Below are positions 57,696-64,000 of a stretch of 64,000 nucleotides of DNA, one piece after another. Numbering within the stretch: position 1 is the first letter of the stretch; each line of letters starts with the position of its first letter. The DNA comes from Shumkonia mesophila. GTDB lineage: Bacteria > Pseudomonadota > Alphaproteobacteria > Rhodospirillales > Shumkoniaceae. Below the pieces are notes generated by a model that made no database searches, was not told where the DNA came from, and was given only the letters and a program-made list of their open reading frames with translations. The DNA lies in assembly GCF_026163695.1 (NCBI RefSeq), contig NZ_JAOTID010000001.1:1-64000 (forward strand), read 5' to 3'. The position numbers and the translations under genes were made by a program.

Positions 57696-59225
57696 TCAGG
57701 CCGCGTCCGGCGGAACGACCGGCACCACGACATGCGCCCGCCGGGTCCGCCGCCTTTCGAGATAGTACGGCAGCACCAGGGACAGGATCGAAACCACCAG
57801 CAGGAAGGCTGAAATGGGTCGGGTCACAAACGGCAGGAAGCTGCCACTGCCCATGCTGATCGCGAGCCCGAACTGTGTTTCCGCCATATCGCCCAGCATG
57901 AGACCGAGGATGAGCGGCAGCACCGGGAACCTGAACTGCTTCAGCAGATAGCCGAAGGCGCCAAAGGCAACGAAGCAGTAGACGTCGAAGATGCGGTTGT
58001 TGAGCGCGTAGCAGCCGATGGCGCACAGGACCACCAGGACCGGAATCAGGAACTGCGCGGGCACCAGCAGAGCCCTGATGATGTAGCGGATGAACAGATG
58101 GTAGAACAGCAGCATGAACCCGAAGGAAATGAAAAAGGCGATGAAGATCGCATAGACGAGATCGCCGCTGTCGCGGAACAGCAGCGGTCCCGGCTGGATG
58201 TTGTGCAGCATGAAAGTGCCCAGCATCATCATCGTCGAGGCGTCGCCGGGAATCCCCAGCGTCAGGAGCGGAATCAAGGCGCCGCCCATTGAGGCGTTGT
58301 TGGAACTTTCCGGGGCGATGATGGCCTCGGCAAGGACGCCCTGGCCGAATTTCTCCGGGGTGCGGGAGGAGGCTTTCTCCTGGGCGTAGGCGACGACGTT
58401 CGACAACCCCGGGCCGACCCCCGGCAAGATGCCGATGATGACGCCGATCACCGTCGAACGTAACAGGGAAACCTTGTGCTTCAGCACTTCCAGTCCAGCG
58501 TCGACGAACGCCTTCAGACGGAATTCGACGTCAAGAAGATGGGCCTCTTTGCCGACATCGTCGGTATCCTGGAGAAGTTGGGGCAGCGCGAACACGCCGA
58601 TCAATGCCGGCATCACGTCGAACCCGGACTCGAAGTCGTCGACGCCAAACGTGAAGCGCACGATCCCGTCCACAGGGTCCGTCCCCACCAGCGCCAACGC
58701 GAGGCCGAGCCCCGCCGAGACGAACGCCTTCAGGGTCGATCCGCTGGACAGTGACGAGACGCAGCTGAAGGTGAAGATGACCAGCGCGAAGTATTCCCAC
58801 GGCCCGAACCGGAGGGCGAAACGCGCCAGCAGCGGCGCGATGACGATCAGGCATAAACCGCTGAGTATGCCCCCCGCGAACGAAGAGTAGACCGCCAGAC
58901 CCAGGGCCCTTGGCGCCTGTCCGCGGCGAGCCATCGGGAAACCGTCGAGACAGGTGGCCGCCGACGACGGCGTGCCCGGAATGTTGAGCAGGCACGAGGC
59001 GACCAAGCCGCCCGAGATGCCGCCGCAATAGACGCCCATCAGCATGGCGAGACCGTGGACCGGCTCCATGGCGAACGTCAGTGGCACGAGGAGCGCGATC
59101 GCCATCGTGCTGGTCAATCCCGGGATCGCTCCGATGAAAAGGCCGCCAAGGACTCCCCCCGCCATGGAAAGAATAATCTCGGGAGTCATGAGCATCTGAA
59201 AGGAAACGAGGTATTGGTGGAGCAT
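57696..59225 (-). CDS. tctA: Tripartite tricarboxylate transporter, large permease TctA (second system)
   Basis: The 509-residue permease has about 12 helices and the motifs IGAIPGLTSTMAIALLVPLT, GVGPGLSNVVAYAQEK and LGIPGDASTMMMLG. ATG 59225 starts the protein. It is the third gene of the long leftward operon and is clearly diverged from the TctA at 32872-34389, so the two systems serve different substrates. The ligand is presumably that of the lyase/epimerase enzymes downstream. Confidence 0.93.
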   Translation of the reverse strand: MLHQYLVSFQMLMTPEIILSMAGGVLGGLFIGAIPGLTSTMAIALLVPLTFAMEPVHGLAMLMGVYCGGISGGLVASCLLNIPGTPSSAATCLDGFPMARRGQAPRALGLAVYSSFAGGILSGLCLIVIAPLLARFALRFGPWEYFALVIFTFSCVSSLSSGSTLKAFVSAGLGLALALVGTDPVDGIVRFTFGVDDFESGFDVMPALIGVFALPQLLQDTDDVGKEAHLLDVEFRLKAFVDAGLEVLKHKVSLLRSTVIGVIIGILPGVGPGLSNVVAYAQEKASSRTPEKFGQGVLAEAIIAPESSNNASMGGALIPLLTLGIPGDASTMMMLGTFMLHNIQPGPLLFRDSGDLVYAIFIAFFISFGFMLLFYHLFIRYIIRALLVPAQFLIPVLVVLCAIGCYALNNRIFDVYCFVAFGAFGYLLKQFRFPVLPLILGLMLGDMAETQFGLAISMGSGSFLPFVTRPISAFLLVVSILSLVLPYYLERRRTRRAHVVVPVVPPDAA

Positions 59226-59242
59226 TGCTGCCTCCCGTCGGA

Positions 59243-59692
59243 TCAGGGCAGGAAAACTTGAAGCCAGTACACGAAGACCAGCCAGATGAGACCGACGACA
59301 CCGGCGGCCACACCAAGGGCGATCGGCATGTCGCGCCGCAGGTTGGGGCTGATCGCGCCCGTCATGATGACAACGAAGCCGGCGCTGGCCGGAAGAAAAC
59401 CGACCACCGGCATGACGAGAACGTAGAGGCAGATCAGGCCGAGGGTGATGACCCTCCGTCCGCCTACCACCCGCCGCCAGTAGCCTGCCGGCAGGACGGT
59501 CGCAGCCTTGGGCAGGAAGGTCGAGGCGAGAAGCAGCAGGCTCAGCGCAACCAACAGACCGAAGATGATGTTGGGAAAGAGCTTGTTGCTGAGGAGTTGG
59601 AAGGCCGTCGCTCTGATATGCTCGGTTTCAAAGAGCATGAAGACGGATCCCACAAAAAGAAGGATCGCACTGATCCGGTCGGCGGTTCGCAT
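59243..59692 (-). CDS. tctB: Tripartite tricarboxylate transporter, small subunit TctB (second system)
   Basis: The 149-residue protein has four hydrophobic helices, the first at about residues 7-22. It lies 17 bp before tctA and 133 bp after tctC. ATG 59692. The call is made from topology, length and gene order, as this subunit is poorly conserved. Confidence 0.87.
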   Translation of the reverse strand: MRTADRISAILLFVGSVFMLFETEHIRATAFQLLSNKLFPNIIFGLLVALSLLLLASTFLPKAATVLPAGYWRRVVGGRRVITLGLICLYVLVMPVVGFLPASAGFVVIMTGAISPNLRRDMPIALGVAAGVVGLIWLVFVYWLQVFLP

Positions 59693-59825
59693 GGATGCTC
59701 TCCGTCAGAGGGAGCCCCGGCAGGGAACCCGGGCGAGGGCGAATTCAAAAAGGTGCGGGCGGCGCCTGCTCCGGCGCCCGGATTCGGCGCCGCCCGCGAC
59801 CAGGGGAGGGAAGAAACGGGGAGGT

Positions 59826-60809
59826 CTATTTCGCCTCTTCCTCGACCAAGTGATATTTCTTGGCCAGATCCACGAAAAGCTTGAGCTGCTTTTTCAAGTA
59901 TTCGTCGAACTTCGGCCCCGCGATGTCGGTCGGGATCATCCAACCTTTCAGCAGTTCCGTCCGGCACTCCGGATCGGCAATGGCCTTGAGCCACGCCTCC
60001 CGCAGGATCTTGACGCGCTCGGGCGGGGTTCCCTTGGGCACGAAGCTCATATAGTCGAAATAGAAGGGGGCGTTGATGCCCTGTTCGCGCAACGTCGGCA
60101 GGTTGGGATAGGCCTCGGAGCGCTCGTCCGCCATCACCCCCAGCATGACGATGTCGCCCGAGTCCAGGAAGGGCCGGGCGGCGCTGAGGGCGATGATCGC
60201 GACGTCGAGATTGCCCTGCAGCATGGCGATGACGCGGTCCTGGTCGCCCGACATGCCGATGGTGTGGAAGTGCTTCTCGTCGAGCCCGACCGCCTCAAGG
60301 TACGCCAAGTAAGCGAAGTGGCTGAAGCCGTTGATTGCCGCGCCCCACCGGATGGTGCCCGGCTTGGCCTTGGCCACCGCATTCAGGTCGGCCACGGTCT
60401 TGAGGGGGCTGTTCTTGGCGACGACGAGGGCCGTATCGGTACGGACCGTGCTGGCGACCGGATCGAATGCCGTGTAGTCGTACTTCGATCGCCCGGTCGC
60501 TACCGACATGTGAATATTCTGGTGCTGCCACAGGACCATGTAGCCATCCGGCCGCGCCCGCTTCACTTCCAGTTCCGCGGTACGCCCGCGAGCGCCGTCG
60601 ATGTTGGTCACGATGACTTTTTGCGGCAGGTACTTGGACGCGTACTTGGCAAAGATGCGCGCCGAAATGTCGCTGCCGCCGCCGGGTTTGAAGGGAACCA
60701 CAAGCTGGACCGGCTTGGACGGAAACTCTTCCGCCAGAAGCCCCGACATTGGCACGCTCACCGCCGCGGCAATCGCACCGATGAAGGCTATCGTCCTCCC
60801 GATATGCAT
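59826..60809 (-). CDS. tctC: Bug/TctC-family periplasmic carboxylate-binding protein (second system)
   Basis: The 327-residue protein has a signal peptide (IGRTIAFIGAIAAAVSVPMSGLLA, cleavage about residue 24-26). The Bug motif is VQLVVPFKPGGGSDISARIF, and TNIDGARGRTAELEVKRARPDGYM is the second anion loop region. ATG 60809, with GAGGAG upstream, is preferred to a start 150 bp further up. It is the first gene of the nine-gene operon and diverges from the sensor kinase across 408 bp. Confidence 0.92.
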   Translation of the reverse strand: MHIGRTIAFIGAIAAAVSVPMSGLLAEEFPSKPVQLVVPFKPGGGSDISARIFAKYASKYLPQKVIVTNIDGARGRTAELEVKRARPDGYMVLWQHQNIHMSVATGRSKYDYTAFDPVASTVRTDTALVVAKNSPLKTVADLNAVAKAKPGTIRWGAAINGFSHFAYLAYLEAVGLDEKHFHTIGMSGDQDRVIAMLQGNLDVAIIALSAARPFLDSGDIVMLGVMADERSEAYPNLPTLREQGINAPFYFDYMSFVPKGTPPERVKILREAWLKAIADPECRTELLKGWMIPTDIAGPKFDEYLKKQLKLFVDLAKKYHLVEEEAK

Positions 60810-61217
60810 CGAAATGTCTCCTCTTTGTCGTTGTCCCAAAACGCGACCCCTCGGCATTTTTGGCAAATCGGGCTTGCGGTTCGGGTAACGCCAGCGTCCC
60901 GCCAACGGCAGGATCAACGCCACCCCAACGAAGCCGCCCTTGTTTTGCAGTAGGGGCAAAATTTAACTTCCAATTGTTTAATGCTTATGAAATTATTTAT
61001 TTACTGTCAACGCCTAAATATTTGTAGGAAAATGATTTCGTCTTGTAGGATTTTTCCTACAACTTGAATTTTGTATATAACTATTAATAACGGTTTGTGC
61101 TTTTCTCCGATGGCTTTCGTAAGCCTGGGTGGATCCGGGCATTGAGGCCGTCTCCGCCCCGGGTGTAAGAGGGGAGACGGCGTCGGATCGGGTGACGCGG
61201 GAACGAGGACGTTCGGA
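60810..61217. promoter_or_regulatory. 408-bp divergent control region between tctC and the sensor kinase
   Basis: This AT-rich region has no gene. It contains three TTGTAGGA half-sites (61022-61029, 61043-61050 and, inverted, 61055-61062). The last two form the perfect dyad TTGTAGGATTTTTCCTACAA, and the first two are spaced 21 bp apart, about two helical turns. The stretch 60955-61090 is markedly AT-rich compared with its flanks. It is probably the joint promoter region of both transcripts. Confidence 0.6.
61022..61062. promoter_or_regulatory. Clustered TTGTAGGA sites, candidate NarL-type response-regulator operator
   Basis: A direct half-site plus an 8-4-8 inverted repeat lie about 215 bp from the tctC start and 156 bp from the kinase start. 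The response regulator beginning at 63497 is the natural candidate ligand. This is inference from position and symmetry. Confidence 0.5.
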
Positions 61218-63500
61218 ATGGGGTTCGCACCGCCGTTGCGCATCAGCGGCCGCCAAGGGTCGAACGGCGGCGGCGGCTACCGCCGGCGATGGTCCTTTCT
61301 TGCGGCGGCGGGCGTCCTCGCGACGGCGCTGGCCTTCGCAACGGCGCCGGCGCTGGCGGCCAAGAAACGGGTCCTGGTGATCAATTCCTACAATGTCGGC
61401 AACGCCCAGACCGACAACATCATCGGCGGCATCCGCTCGGTATTCGCCAGCGAAATGCCGGGAACGGAACTTTTCTTCGAACAGCTCGACTCGCTCCGCC
61501 ATCCCGCCACGACCGTCTACCCCCATATGGAAGCGCTGGTCCGCTCGAAATACGCCGGCACCGGCATCGACGTGATCGTCGTCGCCAACGACGCGGCGCT
61601 GGATTTCCTGCTGACGCGCCGCTCGCGGCTGTTCCCGAACGTGCCCATCGTTTTTTGCGGGGTCCATTTTCGCAATGCCCGCATCGCCGGCGAGAGCAAC
61701 ATTACGGGCGTCGCCGAGGATGTGGACATGCGCCGGACCATCGAACTGGCCCTGAAGCTGCATTCCCACACCGAGCTGGTCATGGCGATCAGCGATTTTT
61801 CGATGGTCGGCCGCTACGACTTCGAACGGTTCTGGCAGATCTTTCCCGACTTCGAGGACGTCGTCAGTTTCGACGAACTGATCGGCCCGTCGGAATCCGA
61901 GCTGATCGGAGCGTTGAAACGCATGCCGAGCAAAACCGTCATCCTCGACATCGCCTTCCTCAAGGACCGCCGGGGCAAGTTTTTCACGCCGACCGAGGCG
62001 ATGGCCCTCTACGCCAAGCACAGTCCGTTTCCGGTCTACACGCTGTGGGACTACTACGTGGGGGCCGGAACGGTCGGCGGCATCGTGGTCAGCGGCCGCC
62101 ACCAGGGCGAGACAGCGGCGAGCATGGCCGTACGCATCCTCAAGGGCGAGCCCGCCTCCACCATCCCGGTCCTGCGCGACAGCCCCAACGTCCCGATGTT
62201 CGACTTCCTTCAGCTCCAGCGCTTCCGGATACCCGTGTCGGCGCTGCCGGAGGGCAGCATCGTCATCAACCGGCCGGAAAACTTCTACTGGAAGTACAAG
62301 TATGCGATCTGGGCGGTCGCCGGCTTCACCGCCAGCCTGATGGTCCTGGTGGTCCTGCTGTCGGCCAACATCCTGCAGCGCCGCAAGGCGGTGCACGCGC
62401 TGACCGACAGCGAATCGCGCTACCGCGCCATCGTCGAGGACCAGACCGAGTTCGTCGTCCGCTTCACGCCGGACTTCCGGCTGTCCTTCGCCAACCACGC
62501 CTTCCTCAATTTCGTCAGGATCAACGGGTTCGTCAGGCTCGACGAAGCCGAGTTGGTCGGCTCGAACCTGCGGCAACTGGTCCCGGAACGGCGCATGGCC
62601 GAGATCGAGGCCCACCTGGGAGCGCTGACGCCGGACCAGCCCATTTTCGAGGACGAACAGGCCATCCGCCTGAATCATCGCGAAACGCGGTGGATCAAAT
62701 GGACCGTGCGGGCCATCTACAACGCCCACGACACGCTGACCGAATTCCAGGTCGTGGGCGCCGACATCACCGACCAGAAGGAAACCCAGAACGCGCTCAG
62801 CGTTTCGCGCGAGCAGTTCCGCCGTCTGGCGATGCTCCAGCAGGAGGCGCTCGAGGATGACCGGGCCCGCATTTCCCGGGAAATCCACGACGAACTCGGC
62901 CAGAACCTGACCGCCCTCAAGATGGGCCTTTCCATGCTGAGGCGGGTCATCCCGAGTATCGGTCGCGCCGCGGCTGACCGGCTGTCGGCCCTCAACCGCA
63001 TGATCGAGGAAACCATCCGATCGGTGCAGCGCATCTCGCAGGAACTGCGTCCCACCCAACTCGACGATTTCGGCCTGATCGCCGCCATGGAATGGCACGC
63101 CAGCGAGTTCCTGGCCGGTTCCGGCCTCCGTGTCGACTTCGAACACGGCCCCGGCGACCAGGACGGTCTCGACCGCGAGCAGGCCACCGCCGTCTACCGC
63201 ATCTATCAGGAAGCGCTGACCAACGTCGTTCGGCATGCGCGCGCCTCGGCTATTCATATCCGTCTTGAGCGGGAGCGGAACCGGTTCGTCATGGAGATCG
63301 AGGACGACGGAATCGGCATCCCCCAGCAGGCGGTGGATTGTCCGTCGTCCTTCGGGCTGATCGGCATGCGCGAACGGGCCCGGTCGCTGGGCGGAACGAT
63401 GACCCTATCGAGAGCCCCGCATCGGGGCACCCGGATCTGCGTCGAGATTCCCTTCCGGGAGGCCGAAGTGAAGGCCACGGGCAAGGAGGCAACCGCGTGA
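61218..63500 (+). CDS. NarL-class sensor histidine kinase with periplasmic substrate-binding domain
   Basis: The 760-residue kinase has a signal/anchor helix (about 26-48) and a periplasmic type 1 binding-protein-like domain of the ABC_sub_bind class (about 50-325: KRVLVINSYNVGNAQTDNII, then VPIVFCGVHFRNARI). A second helix (about 355-378) and a PAS domain (about 395-520) follow. HisKA_3 has REIHDELGQNLTALKMGL with phospho-His about 557, and the ATPase has YQEALTNVVRHA, EDDGIGIPQ and GLIGMRERA. It presumably detects the substrate of the divergent TTT operon. ATG 61218. Its stop overlaps the regulator start. Confidence 0.92.
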   Translation: MGFAPPLRISGRQGSNGGGGYRRRWSFLAAAGVLATALAFATAPALAAKKRVLVINSYNVGNAQTDNIIGGIRSVFASEMPGTELFFEQLDSLRHPATTVYPHMEALVRSKYAGTGIDVIVVANDAALDFLLTRRSRLFPNVPIVFCGVHFRNARIAGESNITGVAEDVDMRRTIELALKLHSHTELVMAISDFSMVGRYDFERFWQIFPDFEDVVSFDELIGPSESELIGALKRMPSKTVILDIAFLKDRRGKFFTPTEAMALYAKHSPFPVYTLWDYYVGAGTVGGIVVSGRHQGETAASMAVRILKGEPASTIPVLRDSPNVPMFDFLQLQRFRIPVSALPEGSIVINRPENFYWKYKYAIWAVAGFTASLMVLVVLLSANILQRRKAVHALTDSESRYRAIVEDQTEFVVRFTPDFRLSFANHAFLNFVRINGFVRLDEAELVGSNLRQLVPERRMAEIEAHLGALTPDQPIFEDEQAIRLNHRETRWIKWTVRAIYNAHDTLTEFQVVGADITDQKETQNALSVSREQFRRLAMLQQEALEDDRARISREIHDELGQNLTALKMGLSMLRRVIPSIGRAAADRLSALNRMIEETIRSVQRISQELRPTQLDDFGLIAAMEWHASEFLAGSGLRVDFEHGPGDQDGLDREQATAVYRIYQEALTNVVRHARASAIHIRLERERNRFVMEIEDDGIGIPQQAVDCPSSFGLIGMRERARSLGGTMTLSRAPHRGTRICVEIPFREAEVKATGKEATA

Positions 63501-64000
63501 GAATTCTGCTGGTCGACGACCATGCCGTCGTGCGCAAGGGGATCAAGGAAATCGCCTCGATCTCGGTGGGAACCGCCGACTTCGACGAGGCGGAAACCGG
63601 CTGCGACGCCATGAGGATGATCGGCGGCACCGACTACGACCTGGTCATCCTCGACATTTCGCTGCCGGACCGGAGCGGGCTCGAGGTCCTGCGCCTCATC
63701 CGCAAGGACCGGGCCGACCTTCCCGTCCTCATCCTCAGCATGCATCCGGAAAACGGCTATGCGGCACGCGCCTTCGAGGCCGGAGCCAACGGCTACCTGA
63801 CCAAAGGTTCGGTTCCCGAGGAGCTTCAGGACGCCATCGAAAAGGTTCTCAAGGGCGGCCGCTACACGAGCCCGACCCTGGTCGACAGCCTGGTCCGCCA
63901 ACTCCTCGATCCGGTTCGTCCCGCCAAACCCCATGACGTCCTGTCCGAACGCGAATACGAAGTGCTGCGCCGCCTCGCCCGTGGCGAGCGCCTGACCGCC
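63497..64000 (+). CDS. NarL/FixJ-family response regulator (3' truncated by window end)
   Basis: At least 168 codons are visible. The start is GTG 63497 with AAGGAGG at 63483-63489, overlapping the kinase stop by 4 bp. The receiver has DDH acidic pocket, phosphoacceptor Asp53 (LVILDISLP) and conserved Lys in GYLTKGSVPEE. The LuxR-type HTH begins at LSEREYEVLRRLARGERLTA and runs off the window. It should control the divergent transport/catabolic operon. Confidence 0.93.
   Translation, partial: MRILLVDDHAVVRKGIKEIASISVGTADFDEAETGCDAMRMIGGTDYDLVILDISLPDRSGLEVLRLIRKDRADLPVLILSMHPENGYAARAFEAGANGYLTKGSVPEELQDAIEKVLKGGRYTSPTLVDSLVRQLLDPVRPAKPHDVLSEREYEVLRRLARGERLTA

Noticed and set aside
60862-60882. 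Possible sigma-54 promoter (TGGCA...TTGC) upstream of the tctC gene
   Set aside because: Spacing between the GG and GC elements is 12 instead of 10 bases, and the partner system is NarL-type, not an NtrC-type activator.
61014-63257. Open frame of about 750 codons antisense to the sensor kinase
   Set aside because: It is a shadow of a well-supported kinase gene and would cover the divergent promoter.

Overview
The window is high-GC (roughly two thirds G+C), densely coded DNA. Its gene content points to a free-living, motile alphaproteobacterium, most likely in or near Rhodospirillales. The evidence is the many solute-binding-protein transporters, two methyl-accepting chemotaxis proteins, tripartite tricarboxylate transporters (TTT), an ECF sigma/anti-sigma pair and alternative GTG/TTG starts. 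That placement rests on gene style, not on a marker gene. I found no rRNA, tRNA, CRISPR array, prophage or intact insertion sequence.

Layout, left half. At 0.6-9.4 kb a PfkB kinase diverges from a DeoR regulator. The regulator leads a ugp-like ABC importer operon that ends in two phosphodiesterases (an EEP-family enzyme and an exported GDPD), so it reads as a glycerophosphodiester/glycerol-3-phosphate scavenging unit. At 10-11.2 kb is an ECF sigma/anti-sigma pair, followed by an MFS transporter and an OmpR-type two-component system. Two paralogous chemoreceptors (14.8-18.7 kb) flank a junction made of decayed pieces of a neighbouring histidine kinase and a neighbouring EamA transporter. This is the scar of a tandem segmental duplication. 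A LysR regulator and an amino-acid ABC transporter operon ending in EamA follow (to 23.6 kb). Then come a type I phosphomannose isomerase, a GH17-like membrane glycosidase, a carboxylesterase/ring-cleavage dioxygenase pair with a pirin (quinone-stress style), an orphan PTS enzyme I, a YqaE/Pmp3 peptide and a zinc-ribbon methyltransferase.

Layout, right half. At 32.9-40.5 kb a TTT uptake system diverges from a GntR-led operon (RraA-like aldolase, glucarate-dehydratase-like enolase-superfamily enzyme), with an SDR, an RbsD/FucU mutarotase and a cupin beyond. This looks like a sugar-acid catabolic island with one strong palindromic operator between its two arms. At 42-49.2 kb a dedicated type I secretion system (ABC plus HlyD adaptor) is co-oriented with two tandemly duplicated substrates. 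Each substrate is a nucleoside-hydrolase-like (DUF1593-type) domain followed by three roughly 100-residue Ig/cadherin-like repeats joined by Pro/Ser/Gly linkers. I do not recognise a described system with this architecture.

The final 15 kb is one leftward operon: tctC-tctB-tctA, fumarase/ASL-superfamily lyase, MmgE/PrpD protein, split UxaA (small and large), LarA-like racemase and a BisC-like molybdoenzyme. It is divergently paired with a NarL-type two-component system whose sensor carries a periplasmic substrate-binding domain. Three TTGTAGGA half-sites lie in the shared intergenic region. The MmgE/PrpD plus lyase pair recalls iminodisuccinate epimerase/lyase, and the split UxaA recalls sulfolactate sulfo-lyase. 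The combination is best read as an unassigned catabolic pathway for a chiral C4-type hydroxy-, amino- or sulfo-carboxylate, and it is the strongest candidate here for an undescribed metabolic system.
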